A stretch of DNA of 64,000 nucleotides from Thermoplasmata archaeon (GTDB taxonomy: Archaea > Thermoplasmatota > Thermoplasmata > Lutacidiplasmatales > UBA184), in assembly GCA_021817245.1 (NCBI GenBank), contig JAKAVQ010000003.1:124001-188000 (forward strand), read 5' to 3'. A program made the position numbers and the translations under genes. The notes under the pieces were generated by a model. The model was given only the letters and a program-made list of their open reading frames with translations, was not told the DNA's origin and did no database searches. Positions 16,682 through 26,018 of this stretch are shown here, piece after piece (within the stretch, counting starts at the first letter, position 1; every line of letters begins with the position of its first letter).

Positions 16682-17686
16682 CTAACGGGCCTCGTCGACT
16701 CGTTTCTGTACGAGGAGCGCTCTCAGCGTGATCCACTTGCTCGGTTTCCCCGGCGTCTCGAGCAGGAGGGGCCGGATCTTCGCCTTGTCCGGGTGGCTCC
16801 GTACTCCTGGCCCGTGGTCCGGGTGGGCCCGGTCGAGGAACCAGGTCCCGTCCGGTCGGCGCTTCTCGTGAAGGAGATCCAGCGCCGGATTCAGCCGCCG
16901 GTCGCCGGCGTAGCCGAGCTGGGTAAGGACGTCGAGCCCGACGAGAACGTCGTAGTAGTAGTGGTTCGGGTAGTGGAAGCGCGACCAGGGGGGGTACTTT
17001 CTCCCCTCATCGAGCAGCTTGCGTTCGAGGTAGAACTCCGCCCCCCTCTCGATGGCCCGCGCGATCCGGGGGGAACGCTTGGGCGGGGGGAGCGACGCGA
17101 AGGCGGCGAGCGCCTCCCAGGCGTCCAGAGTGCCGGGGGTCCCCTGGGAGCAGTTCCAGCCACCGTCCTCTCGCTGGTCGTCGACGAGCCAGTCGTACAG
17201 CCACTGGACGCGACGGTCGTCGCCGTACCCGAATCGAGTCAGCATGCGCGCCGTGTTGCCGGCGATGCAGACCTCCTCATGGTAGTAATTGACGGGGGAG
17301 CTGAGCCGGAGCTTGTACTCGAACATGAGCTCCGCGAGCTTCCGGATCCGGGGGTCGGAGGCGTCGAGGCCAAGGTCCGCGAGCACGAGGGCCCTCCAGT
17401 TCGTGGCCAGGAATGGGGGGTGGTAGAGGAACTCCACCCACTCCTGCACGTTCCGAGGGGCTCGCGGTTCCCAGAACCCCTTCGGCCCTTGCTGACGGAG
17501 CTGGTCCGCGGCCCAGCCGGTACGGCCGATCTGGGAGCGCGCCTCCCGGGCTTCGGGGTCCTCCACGGTGCGATCGAGCAGTTGCACGAGCGTGTGGTAG
17601 CGGACCGCGGGCTGGTCCCCTTCGAGCAGCCAGTCGATCAATTCCCGGTCGGTGTCGCCCTTGCCGGTCCAGGATCGCTCTTCCAT
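16682..17686 (-). CDS. Prenyltransferase/squalene-cyclase-like alpha-toroid repeat protein
   Basis: The 334-residue product starts at ATG 17686; the open frame continues upstream without conserved sequence. Successive helical hairpin repeats carry the QREDGGWN and RPDGTW signatures seen in the squalene/hopene cyclase and prenyltransferase (alpha/alpha)6 barrel. Others have the spacing of the same repeat without the full motif. No DxDD cyclase acid motif or CaaX-type zinc site is visible and the chain is half the length of a squalene cyclase, so a catalytic role is doubtful. A TATA-like ggtcatatacc at about 17721-17731 lies upstream. It faces the ABC permease gene divergently across about 220 bases. 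Confidence 0.65.
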   Translation of the reverse strand: MEERSWTGKGDTDRELIDWLLEGDQPAVRYHTLVQLLDRTVEDPEAREARSQIGRTGWAADQLRQQGPKGFWEPRAPRNVQEWVEFLYHPPFLATNWRALVLADLGLDASDPRIRKLAELMFEYKLRLSSPVNYYHEEVCIAGNTARMLTRFGYGDDRRVQWLYDWLVDDQREDGGWNCSQGTPGTLDAWEALAAFASLPPPKRSPRIARAIERGAEFYLERKLLDEGRKYPPWSRFHYPNHYYYDVLVGLDVLTQLGYAGDRRLNPALDLLHEKRRPDGTWFLDRAHPDHGPGVRSHPDKAKIRPLLLETPGKPSKWITLRALLVQKRVDEAR

Positions 17687-17880
17687 GTTCGGCGAACCGT
17701 GAAACCCCGGTCGCTCTCGCGGTATATGACCCCCTTCGGAGGGTTCGTGAAACACCGTTCTCCCGCTCGGAAGCGGGAAGAGCTTCACTTCCGCGCCGAG
17801 AAGAACGGGCTCCGGGCCTGCCGGAACGGACCTCGGAGATAGCTCCCGTGCGGCGCTGCGGCGCACGCCCTCCCGTGTTC

Positions 17881-17890
17881 CCTTATCAGG
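17881..17890 (+). promoter_or_regulatory. TATA-like element of the ABC permease gene
   Basis: ccttatcagg is 17-26 bases upstream of ATG 17907 and is the only A/T-rich stretch in the immediate upstream region. It supports ATG 17907 over the in-frame TTG at 17895. Confidence 0.35.
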
Positions 17891-17906
17891 TTCCTTGGCT
17901 ACGCCG

Positions 17907-18629
17907 ATGGAGGTGGCGACCGTGGATCCCCCGACAAAGGATCCCACCCTGCTCGGCATCACCGTGCGGCGCTCGCTCGTCCTCGGCCGGATGTTCCTCC
18001 TCGCGGGTCTGATCTACGCCGTCGTCTTTTCGCTCGTCCTGGGCCTCACCGCCGGACCGGGATTCGACGAGGCGTTTCCCCTGCTCCTCCCGGTCTTCGC
18101 GGTCATCGCCTCGATGGGAGCGCTCATGGTCTTCTCGAGCGACCGGATCAAGGGGGTGCTCGAGTATCTGCTCGCGTACGGCTTCTCCTCCCGTCGGCTC
18201 TTCGTCAACGTCCTGCTCGCCGGGTTCGTTCTCGCCGTGATCCTGGTCGGGGTCTCGACCGCGGTAGGGCTCGGGGTCCGCTTTGGAAGCGGGCAGGGGG
18301 TCTCGGCCGTGTTCGTCGAGCTCCTCCTCGCCTACGGGCTTCCGATGACCTTCGCCTCGGTCGGGTTCGCGGTGACCGTGGGAATGTACTGGACGTCCCT
18401 CTCCTCGCCCCGATCGGGGATCAACAGCCCGGTCGGGCTCGCCCCGATCGTGGGGATTGCGCCTCCGCTCATAACCCTGGTGCTGGTGGGCTTCCTCGCG
18501 GCGACGACCTCGCTGCCGTTCGAACTGGTCGCCGGGCCGGCGGTCGTCGTGGTCGCGCTGGTCGTCCTCGCCCTGCTGGCCCAGGTCGATCGCTTGCTGC
18601 CGCTCGAGCGCCTTCTCTCGCCGACCTAG
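17907..18629 (+). CDS. ABC transporter permease
   Basis: The 240-residue protein has six predicted membrane segments (about residues 22-45, 55-78, 95-120, 135-160, 175-200 and 205-232) and the topology of an ABC-2-type export permease. A short amphipathic DRIKGVLEYLLAYGFSSRRLF segment between segments two and three is in the position where such permeases contact the ATPase. The ATP-binding gene begins 14 bases downstream, so the pair probably forms one exporter. The cargo is unknown. Confidence 0.8.
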   Translation: MEVATVDPPTKDPTLLGITVRRSLVLGRMFLLAGLIYAVVFSLVLGLTAGPGFDEAFPLLLPVFAVIASMGALMVFSSDRIKGVLEYLLAYGFSSRRLFVNVLLAGFVLAVILVGVSTAVGLGVRFGSGQGVSAVFVELLLAYGLPMTFASVGFAVTVGMYWTSLSSPRSGINSPVGLAPIVGIAPPLITLVLVGFLAATTSLPFELVAGPAVVVVALVVLALLAQVDRLLPLERLLSPT

Positions 18630-18643
18630 GAGGGGGACGGACC

Positions 18644-19540
18644 GTGGCGGACGATCCCAGGGCGAGCCGGGCCGCACCGGACCCCGGATCGATCGAGGGG
18701 GGGATCTCCTGCCGCTCCGTGAGCTCGGGCTACCTGGGGAAAGCGGTCTTGAAGGGGATCTCGTTCGACATCGACCGACCGGCGATCTACGTTGTCCTCG
18801 GCCCGAACGGGGCCGGAAAGACGACGCTGTTCCGCACGCTCGCGGGGATCCTCCGGCCCTACTCCGGCGAGGTGTGGGTCGGGGGGGAGCGCATCGGTCT
18901 CCGGAGCGCCCGCAACCGGCTCCACTACCTCTCCCACATGGACGGGATCCCCGACGGGCTGAGGGTGCGCGAGACGCTGGACTTCTACGCCCGGGTCGAG
19001 CGCGCGAGCCCGGCGGACGTCGACCGGGTCCTCGACCTCCTGGAGATCCGGCCGATCGCGGACCGCTTTCTCACGGCGCTGAGCGCGGGACAGAAGAAGC
19101 GGCTCTCCGTCGCTCGGACCTTCCTGCGCGAGCGGGAGATCTACCTTCTCGACGAGCCCACCACGAACCTCGACCCGAAGGCCGCGCGCGAGATCCGGGA
19201 GCTCATCCTCGGGCTCAGCCAGAACAAGATCGTCCTCTACTCTTCGCACAATCTCTTTGAGGCCCGGGAGATCGGGCAGTACGTCCTCGCGATCAAGTCG
19301 GGGCAGCTCGGGGTGTTCGACCGCCTCGAGAACCTGCGCACCGCCCGCTACGTGGTCGGGGTCCGGGTCCTCGAGGCGAGCGCGGCCCTAGCCGACTGGC
19401 CCCGGGAAGGCGACTACTTTCTGCGCGAGCTCGCCGGGCCCGAAGCGGTGCCGGCGCTCCTGCGGGACCTCGAGTCGCGCGACGTGAAGATCCGGGAGGT
19501 TCGCGAGATGAACAATCCCCTCGAGGAGCTGTTCACCTGA
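18644..19540 (+). CDS. ABC transporter ATP-binding protein
   Basis: The 298-residue ATPase has Walker A GPNGAGKTT (residues 53-61), signature LSAGQ (146-150, an LSGGQ variant), Walker B IYLLDEP (about 166-172) and the switch histidine in YSSHNLF. The N-terminal 20 residues are low complexity and the C-terminal 80 residues form an accessory domain typical of ABC-2 exporter ATPases. It starts with GTG and follows the permease by 14 bases; the two are one operon. It energises transport at the inner face of the membrane. Substrate is not indicated. Confidence 0.92.
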   Translation: MADDPRASRAAPDPGSIEGGISCRSVSSGYLGKAVLKGISFDIDRPAIYVVLGPNGAGKTTLFRTLAGILRPYSGEVWVGGERIGLRSARNRLHYLSHMDGIPDGLRVRETLDFYARVERASPADVDRVLDLLEIRPIADRFLTALSAGQKKRLSVARTFLREREIYLLDEPTTNLDPKAAREIRELILGLSQNKIVLYSSHNLFEAREIGQYVLAIKSGQLGVFDRLENLRTARYVVGVRVLEASAALADWPREGDYFLRELAGPEAVPALLRDLESRDVKIREVREMNNPLEELFT

Positions 19541-19729
19541 TCGGATGAGCGAGATCACGGATCGATCGATGCGGTTCCGTGGGCCCGGCGTCCGTCGGGC
19601 TCGATCCCGTGCCGGGTGGCGGTGTCGATGCTCCCGGGGCGCGGGCGGGGAGAAGCCTGCCGTGCGGAGCCCGGGGGGCCCGGAAGGTCGACGCGACGAA
19701 AAAGGGGTCTCGGAGCTCCGATCGGTCCG

Positions 19730-20764
19730 ATGAGCGCGCCGGGGATCCACCGACCGGAGGTATTGGTCCTGGGGGCGACCGGGTTCGTGGGCCGGGCCCT
19801 GGTGGCGCGTCTTACGGGGTCCGGCGTTCCGGTCCGGGCCCTGGTGCGACGCCGAGCCCGGGCGGCCGAACTACCGGCGGGTACCGAAACGGTGCCGGGT
19901 GACGTCGTGGAGGGGACAGGTCTGAGGGCGGCGCTCCAAGGCGCGCGGGTCGTCTACTACCTCATCCACTCCATGGGAGCCCGCGAAGGGATCCGCGACT
20001 TCGCGGCCCTCGACCGGACCGCCGCTCGGAACCTCGTGGCGGCCGCGGAGGCGGAACACGTGGACCGGATCGTCTACCTGGGCGGGCTCGGAGACGACGC
20101 ACCGGTCGCCTCGCACCACCTCGCCAGTCGCCGGGAGGTCGGGGAGATCCTCCGTTCGGGATCCGCTTCGGTCACCCAGCTCCGCGCGGGGATCGTGATC
20201 GGGGCCGGCGGCTCCTCGTTCGAGATGATGGTCCAGCTCGTGGAGCGGTTGCCCGCGATGATCTGCCCGCGCTGGATCGATACGCGCTGTCAGCCGATCG
20301 CCCTCGACGACCTCGTACGGTACCTGATCGAGTGCGGGCACGCAGCGCGGACGCGCGGAGCGAGCTTCGACGTCGGAGGACCGGAGGTGCTGCCCTACTC
20401 GGAGATCCTCCTGCGGATCGGGACCGAGGTGGGCCGGCGTCCCTGCCTCCTCGTTCTACCGCGATTCACACCGTCCCTCTCAGCCCACTGGGTCGGCTTC
20501 ATCACCGACGTCCGGCCGGATCTCGCCCGGCCGATCATCGACGGAATGTACACCGAGGCCGTCTGCCGGGACTCTCGGCTCCGCGACCTCCTTCCGGGTC
20601 CCCTCTCGGGCGTGGACGGCGCGATCCGAGCGGCGCTCGCGGAACGCGCCCGCGCCTCCCCCGCGTACCGAGTGATCGGCGGACGGCTGCCCCGGTGGTT
20701 CGAAGGAAGGATCCTCCGTCTCTCTCGTCCCGCAAGCTTTCCCGCCGGGCCGGGGGGAAGCTGA
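19730..20764 (+). CDS. NAD(P)H-binding atypical SDR protein
   Basis: I use ATG 19730 (MSAPGIHRPEVLVLG) because the conserved fold begins there. The 344-residue protein has the dinucleotide motif GATGFVG near residue 16, then VRALVRR, GDVVEG and YYLIHSMG, the pattern of the NDUFA9/YbjT-like atypical SDR group. These bind NAD(P)H and act as reductases or as assembly or regulatory proteins. YxxxK is not evident; a YLGGLGD segment replaces the usual catalytic region. The C-terminal 130 residues include a probable lipid- or partner-binding part. Confidence 0.8.
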   Translation: MSAPGIHRPEVLVLGATGFVGRALVARLTGSGVPVRALVRRRARAAELPAGTETVPGDVVEGTGLRAALQGARVVYYLIHSMGAREGIRDFAALDRTAARNLVAAAEAEHVDRIVYLGGLGDDAPVASHHLASRREVGEILRSGSASVTQLRAGIVIGAGGSSFEMMVQLVERLPAMICPRWIDTRCQPIALDDLVRYLIECGHAARTRGASFDVGGPEVLPYSEILLRIGTEVGRRPCLLVLPRFTPSLSAHWVGFITDVRPDLARPIIDGMYTEAVCRDSRLRDLLPGPLSGVDGAIRAALAERARASPAYRVIGGRLPRWFEGRILRLSRPASFPAGPGGS

Positions 20765-20881
20765 CCCGCCGGCGCACCGTCCCGCCCGGAACGGCGTCCC
20801 GGTCCCTTCGGCCCTGCTCTGGGCGACGCGGTCGGGGCGAGCGGGTAGAGCCGTCATGAGCCGGCGCGGCTCACCACGTCC

Positions 20882-21898
20882 ATGAAGCTCCGCCGGCTCG
20901 GAGGCACCGGGACGCTCGTCAGCGAGCTCTGCCTCGGAACGATGACGTTCGGGTGGACGGTCGACGCGCCGGGCAGCCATCGGATCCTCGACCGGTTCGC
21001 GGAGGCGGGCGGCAACTTTCTCGACACCGCGAACGTCTATTCCTCGGGGAACTCCGAAGAGATCGTCGGGGACTGGCTCGCGGGCCGGGACCGCGCGAGC
21101 GTGGTGCTCGCGACCAAGGCGCGGTTCCGAACCGCCGACGGAGCGAACGACCTCGGACTTTCCCGAAAGCACCTTCTGCACGCCGTCCGCGCGAGTCTGC
21201 GTCGGCTCCGGACGGACCACGTCGACCTTCTCCAGGTCCATGCCTGGGACCCGCTGACCCCGCTGGAAGAGACGTTCGGGACCCTCCACCGGCTGGTCGA
21301 GGACGGGCTCGTCCGATATGTCGGCGTCAGCAACTACCGGGCGTGGCAGTTCGAGAAGGCGCTCCAGCTCACACGGGCCCGAGGGTGGCACGCGCCGGTC
21401 AGCCTGCAGTCCCAGTACAGCCTCTACGCCCGGGCGACGGAGTTCGAGCTCCTGCCGATGTGCGTCGCGGAGAACGTCGCGATGCTCCCCTGGAGCCCGC
21501 TGGCCGGTGGCTTCCTCTCCGCCAAGTACGGGGCGGGGGTGCGCGCTCCCCCGGCGGGAACCCGGATCGCGGAGGCCACGGACGCCGAGTTCTATGCCCA
21601 GCGGTTCGAGAACGAGCGCGCCACGAAGACCGTGCGCGCGGTCGAGGCGGTCGCCCGGGAGACCGGGAAGACCCCGTCCCAGGTGGCGTTGAACTGGCTG
21701 CTCTCCCGTCCCGGGGTCACCGCGCCGATCCTCGGGGTCCGGACGGTGGAGCAACTCGCCGAGGACCTCGGCGCGGCCGGTTGGAGCCTCACGCCCGACC
21801 AAGGGGAGGCGCTCAACTCCGCGAGCGAGCTCTACGTCACGTACCCGTACGACCGACGAGCCGAGGAGCAGCAGGGCGGCGATCGTCGGCTCTCCTAG
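20882..21898 (+). CDS. Aldo/keto reductase
   Basis: The 338-residue enzyme is an NADPH-dependent aldo/keto reductase with a TIM barrel. The catalytic tetrad is visible: D in FLDTANVY, Y in the same segment (NVYSSGNSE), K in VVLATKARF and H in LLQVHAWDP. Downstream motifs YVGVSNYRAWQ, SLQSQYSLYAR and PILGVRTVEQL match the family's NADP-binding end. Closest in style to the YghZ/Tas-type group. Length is normal. It starts at ATG with no strong promoter visible; it converges on the peptidase gene. Confidence 0.93.
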   Translation: MKLRRLGGTGTLVSELCLGTMTFGWTVDAPGSHRILDRFAEAGGNFLDTANVYSSGNSEEIVGDWLAGRDRASVVLATKARFRTADGANDLGLSRKHLLHAVRASLRRLRTDHVDLLQVHAWDPLTPLEETFGTLHRLVEDGLVRYVGVSNYRAWQFEKALQLTRARGWHAPVSLQSQYSLYARATEFELLPMCVAENVAMLPWSPLAGGFLSAKYGAGVRAPPAGTRIAEATDAEFYAQRFENERATKTVRAVEAVARETGKTPSQVALNWLLSRPGVTAPILGVRTVEQLAEDLGAAGWSLTPDQGEALNSASELYVTYPYDRRAEEQQGGDRRLS

Positions 21899-22038
21899 CC
21901 GCTCCCGGGGTGGGTTCCCCGACCGTCGGACCTCGGGCGCGGTCCGGGCGTTCGCGCGGGGGAGGGCGCAGCGGAGGTCCACCCGGCTCCGCGTCGAACG
22001 TCGGGGGGTGGCCGGACCGCTCTCCCGTTCGGGCCGAA

Positions 22039-24054
22039 CTACCAGATCCGCAGAAGTGGCGTCGCCGCCCGGCCGGACGGAGCGGGTGCCGTGCCGAACG
22101 CTTCGTGGAAGGCGGGGAACGTCACGAGAGGCGTGACGGCCCGGTACCGACCCGGAGAGTGGGGGTCGAGCAGGAGGCGACGCTTCAGCTCCGCGTCCGT
22201 GTAGTTCGCCCGCCAGACCTGCGCCCACGAGACGAAGAACCGCTGCTCGGGTGTCAGACCGTCGATCGTCGTCCGTCGCTCCGGGTGCTCCGCCAGGTGA
22301 CGCTGGAGCGCCTCGAATGCGATGCTCACTCCGCCGAAGTCGGCGATGTTCTCCCCGAGCGTGAGCTCTCCGTTGATGTGCTGGCCGGGGAGCGGCTCGG
22401 CGGCGGAGTACAGCTCGACGACCTGCCGGGCCCGGCCGGCGAACTCCTTCGCGTCCGCGTCCGTCCACCAGTCGCGGAGGTTCCCGCTCGCATCCGACTT
22501 CCGGCCCTGATCGTCGTAGCCATGCGTGATCTCGTGCCCGATGACCGCGCCAATTCCCCCGTAGTTGACGGCGTCGTCCATCGTCGGATCGAAGAACGGA
22601 GGCTGCAGGATACCGGCCGGGAAGAAGATCTCGTTCTGGGTCGGCTCGAAGTACGCGTTGACGGTGGGAGGGGTCATCCGCCACTCCGCACGGTCGACCG
22701 GGCCGCCGAGACGGTCGAACTGGCGGCGGAACTCGAACTGCTGGGCCCGTCGCACGTTCCCGACGAGATCGTCCGGCGCGATCGGGACGGAAGAGTAGTC
22801 CCGGAACTTCTGCGGGTGTCCGATGTGCGGGAGGAAGCGGTCGAATTTCGCGAGCGCCTCCCGCCGGGTCGTTTCGGTCATCCAGTCGAGGTGGTTCAGC
22901 CGGTCGCGGAACACTGCCGATAGGAAACGGACCATCTCGGCCATCTTCTCGCGGGCGGCGGCCGGGAAGTGTTGCTCGACGTACAATTGACCGAGCGCCT
23001 CCCCAAGGTGCGCGTCCACTGTCCGGGCAGCGCGCTTCCAGCGCGGCTCGGGGACCGATTGCCCGAGCAGCGTCCGGTGGAAGAACGCAAAGTCCTCGGA
23101 CTCGGCCGCGTCGTGAAGGTAGGGGGCGTTCGCGTGCAGAAGGTGCCAGCTCAGGTAGACCTTCCAGGACGCGAGGGGCCGATCGGCAAGGCGCTCTTCG
23201 ATCGCCGAGAGGAACTCGGGCTGACCGACCACCACGAACGGAAGTCGTTCGGCCCCCACGATCGCAAGGTACTCGGCGAGCGGGAGGTGGGGCCAGCGAC
23301 GTGCGAGCTCGGCGGTCGCCACCCGCGTGTAGTTCTTCTCCCGATCGCGGAGCTCCGCACGGGCCCGGCTCGCCTTCGCGAGATCGGTCTCGAGCTCGAG
23401 AACGATCCCCGCGTCGGTTTCGGCGACGTCCGGCGCGGCCCCCCAGAGCCGGAACATCCGCTCGACGTGGGCTCGGTAGGCCGCCCGTACGTGCGCGAGG
23501 TCGTCCGAGAGGTAGTACTCCCGCGTCGGCAGGGAGAGCCCACCCTGGTAGAGGTAGAGCGCGTACCGCGTGCTCTCCCGGAGGTCCGGATCCGAGAACG
23601 GCTCGAAGAGGGCGGAGATCCCTTGGGCGTGGAGCCGGGCGGTGGCCCCGAAAAGGCTCTCGACGCTGTCGATCCTTCCGATGGCCGCCCGCTCGGACTC
23701 GATCGGGCCGAAGCCGGAAAGCTCCCGACGCGCGGTGTCGATCGACGAGGCGTAGAGCTCTCCCGCCTGGCGTCGGGGACCCGGCGGAGACTTCGCCGAG
23801 ACCTCCCGCGCCCGCTCCAGGATTTGGTGGACCAGCGCGAGGTTCCTATCGGCAAGCTCCCCGAACGCCCCCCAGGAGGACTTGTCGGCGGGGACCGGGT
23901 GCGTCCGCAGCCAGTTCCCCGTCGCATAGCGATAGAAGTCCTCCGCCGGAGGGACCGACCGGTCCATGTTCCGGACCGAGAACGCGAGGTCCGGCAGCTC
24001 CTCGGGGGTCGCTCGATCCTCGGAGCCCTTGTCTCCCATCGTGGTTCCGGTCAT
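22039..24054 (-). CDS. M13-family (neprilysin-like) metallopeptidase
   Basis: The 671-residue protein belongs to zinc peptidase family M13. The zinc motif HEITH is at residues 507-511, the third ligand is in ENIADFGG near residue 565, and the substrate-binding NAYF segment (VNAYFEPTQNEIFFP) lies upstream, all in canonical order. There is no signal peptide or membrane segment at the N-terminus, so the enzyme seems cytoplasmic, as in several prokaryotic members. It probably degrades oligopeptides. A TATA-like gattttacg at 24084-24092 stands about 34 bases upstream of ATG 24054. Confidence 0.93.
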   Translation of the reverse strand: MTGTTMGDKGSEDRATPEELPDLAFSVRNMDRSVPPAEDFYRYATGNWLRTHPVPADKSSWGAFGELADRNLALVHQILERAREVSAKSPPGPRRQAGELYASSIDTARRELSGFGPIESERAAIGRIDSVESLFGATARLHAQGISALFEPFSDPDLRESTRYALYLYQGGLSLPTREYYLSDDLAHVRAAYRAHVERMFRLWGAAPDVAETDAGIVLELETDLAKASRARAELRDREKNYTRVATAELARRWPHLPLAEYLAIVGAERLPFVVVGQPEFLSAIEERLADRPLASWKVYLSWHLLHANAPYLHDAAESEDFAFFHRTLLGQSVPEPRWKRAARTVDAHLGEALGQLYVEQHFPAAAREKMAEMVRFLSAVFRDRLNHLDWMTETTRREALAKFDRFLPHIGHPQKFRDYSSVPIAPDDLVGNVRRAQQFEFRRQFDRLGGPVDRAEWRMTPPTVNAYFEPTQNEIFFPAGILQPPFFDPTMDDAVNYGGIGAVIGHEITHGYDDQGRKSDASGNLRDWWTDADAKEFAGRARQVVELYSAAEPLPGQHINGELTLGENIADFGGVSIAFEALQRHLAEHPERRTTIDGLTPEQRFFVSWAQVWRANYTDAELKRRLLLDPHSPGRYRAVTPLVTFPAFHEAFGTAPAPSGRAATPLLRIW

Positions 24055-24083
24055 TGGAGATCGACGGGTCCTACCCCTGTGCC

Positions 24084-24092
24084 CGTAAAATC
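24084..24092 (-). promoter_or_regulatory. TATA-like box of the M13 peptidase gene
   Basis: GATTTTACG on the minus strand is the sole A/T-rich stretch upstream of ATG 24054, 30-38 bases away. Confidence 0.4.
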
Positions 24093-24202
24093 TCCTCGGG
24101 TCGGAGCACCCCTTGCCTTACGGGACCGGCGGTAGGGGAGCCCGCACCGGGCCGAGCCGTCAAGGAGCAAGGTTCTTCGGGGCTCTGACAGTCCGTCGGC
24201 CC

Positions 24203-25477
24203 GTGAGCGGGATCGGAGGCCGGACCGCGCCGCCTCCCGTCCGGTCGGGGGGCCTCGGTCCAAGCCCGGCCGCGAGTGGGATCGTCATCGCGATCGCGAT
24301 CGGGGTCGCTCTCAGCACCATGGGGGTGCTGGCGTTGACCCTGAGCGGCTCGCCTCCGGCCGCGGCCGGGGGACCCGTGACCTTCTCCGCCGCACGACCG
24401 GCGGCAGCGGCGCGGTTGCCGTACGGAACCTGGATCCTCGAATCCGCGTTCGGACTCGATCTCTGGAACGCCACCACCTTCACGGAGGACTACTCGGCGA
24501 TCTCCTCGAACTGCACCCTTACGCCGCTCGACGGGCCACTACCGGCGGCGCTCGAGATCCCGGGATATCGTGGAGATCTCTCGACCGGCGCGGCGGTCAT
24601 TTGGTTCTTTACCTACGTGCAGCCGGCGACGAACACCTCGGCCGCGGTGATGGTCGTCAACGGCACGGCGGTCGGGATCGGGGAGATCTCCGGGGCAAGG
24701 TGCGTCGAGCTTCCGGGCGGCTTCACCGGAATTCCGTTGAACGTCTCGGGCAGTGCGTCTGCCGCTCGGGTCGTCGACCAAGGCGGTGCCTCCGCGTACC
24801 TGGCGGCCTACCGAACCGGGGCCTCCCTCGCGATGTCGCTGTATCCGTCCTATGCCCCTCCCGGCTCACCGGGAGCGTTTCCGCAGTGGAACTTCGCCTA
24901 CTCGCCGTGCGGCGGGCTCTCTCCGCAGAACCTCACCGGCCCGACCGACGGGATCAGCTTCGACGCGAACGTCGACGCCGCCAACGGGACCTTGGTCTCG
25001 GCCGGTCCGTCTCCGGTGAACTGCCAGTTCAACGGGTCCGGATCCGTGAGCACGATCTTCAGCGTCTTCTCGCTCGGCAGTGCCGGATTAGCGATCGGGG
25101 CGGGAACGACCGGAACGGTCGCGAGCCAGGGGTGCTCGAGCGGGGATTACTGCTACGATCTGCCCGTGACGCTCGCGTCGGGCGGAGTCGACCCGGCGGA
25201 CTTCGCCGTCTGGGTGCAGTCCGCTTCCGGCGCCACGACCGGAATCCCGGTGGGATACGCCCTCGAGAACGCCACGGGTGGAGTGCTCGTCTACTCGATG
25301 GGGTCCGAGGAACTGACCTGGCAGCCGGCGGCGGGGAACTCGACCGTTCCTCTCACCGTGGGCGACACTCTCTGGGTCGACATGGGAGCGACCGATCCTG
25401 CGGGAGCGGGCTACTCTCTCGCGGTCACCGGGATTGGCGCCTACTACGGCTCCAGCGAAGGCTTCAGCCTCCCCTGA
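24203..25477 (+). CDS. Secreted or membrane-anchored glycosylation-rich protein
   Basis: The start is taken at GTG 24203; the open frame reaches 24113 without conserved features. The 424-residue protein has a single N-terminal hydrophobic segment (about residues 22-50, SGIVIAIAIGVALSTMGVLAL), a signal anchor or pilin-like leader, followed by an extracellular beta-rich region of Ser/Thr/Gly/Asn-rich sequence. At least nine N-x-S/T sequons (such as NAT, NCT, NTS, NGT, NVS, NLT, NGS, NST) suggest N-glycosylation outside the cell. Several cysteines lie in the extracellular part. No domain is recognised; a surface role is inferred. Confidence 0.7.
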   Translation: MSGIGGRTAPPPVRSGGLGPSPAASGIVIAIAIGVALSTMGVLALTLSGSPPAAAGGPVTFSAARPAAAARLPYGTWILESAFGLDLWNATTFTEDYSAISSNCTLTPLDGPLPAALEIPGYRGDLSTGAAVIWFFTYVQPATNTSAAVMVVNGTAVGIGEISGARCVELPGGFTGIPLNVSGSASAARVVDQGGASAYLAAYRTGASLAMSLYPSYAPPGSPGAFPQWNFAYSPCGGLSPQNLTGPTDGISFDANVDAANGTLVSAGPSPVNCQFNGSGSVSTIFSVFSLGSAGLAIGAGTTGTVASQGCSSGDYCYDLPVTLASGGVDPADFAVWVQSASGATTGIPVGYALENATGGVLVYSMGSEELTWQPAAGNSTVPLTVGDTLWVDMGATDPAGAGYSLAVTGIGAYYGSSEGFSLP

Positions 25478-25637
25478 CGGAATCGGAATCGCTCGGCCCG
25501 TCGCCGGGGCATGTCGCCACGGAAACTTGGAGGCTGGCGTCCGGTCGCCGTCCGGGCAGTCCGCCGGCGATCCCGACGACCGTGGACGCTCCGAGCGGGG
25601 ACGATACGGCTTTCACGCATCGCGTCCGTAGCCGCAT

Positions 25638-26018
25638 ATGGCTCGAGGCGTCGACGTCGGCATCTATCTGCGTCCCGGTCTCGACGATGACAACTTCATC
25701 GCCACGGCGCTCGGGAATCTCGCGGCCTACCGGTTGCAGCAAGAACGCAACGAGCGCCTCGAGTGGCAGGTCCTTCGGGTGCAGGGAACGGGACGTCACC
25801 ACTACCGGCTCGTGCTCCGTCATCCGGACCGGCGGCTCGACCTCGGGTTCAAGTCTCAGTTGGAGGGAATCCTGAGCGACCTCTCGAACGAGTCGGTCGA
25901 TCAGCCTCGGGAACGCCTTCGCGCCGCTGAGGCCACCGGACTCAAGACCACGTCGATGCGGACCGTCCCCCAGGAAGTCGACTTCTGGCGGGACGACTTC
26001 TGGAACTGGCTCGGATAG
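25638..26018 (+). CDS. Hypothetical protein (126 residues)
   Basis: A small protein with no family I recognise. It is charged, with aromatic-rich ends (IYLRPGLDDDNF near the start, DFWRDDFWNWL at the C-terminus) and no membrane segment, so it is probably cytoplasmic. The regular codon pattern and the start at catATG make a real gene likely. A gatacggctt stretch near 25606 could serve as a promoter element. It marks the left edge of the poorly coding accessory region. Confidence 0.5.
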   Translation: MARGVDVGIYLRPGLDDDNFIATALGNLAAYRLQQERNERLEWQVLRVQGTGRHHYRLVLRHPDRRLDLGFKSQLEGILSDLSNESVDQPRERLRAAEATGLKTTSMRTVPQEVDFWRDDFWNWLG

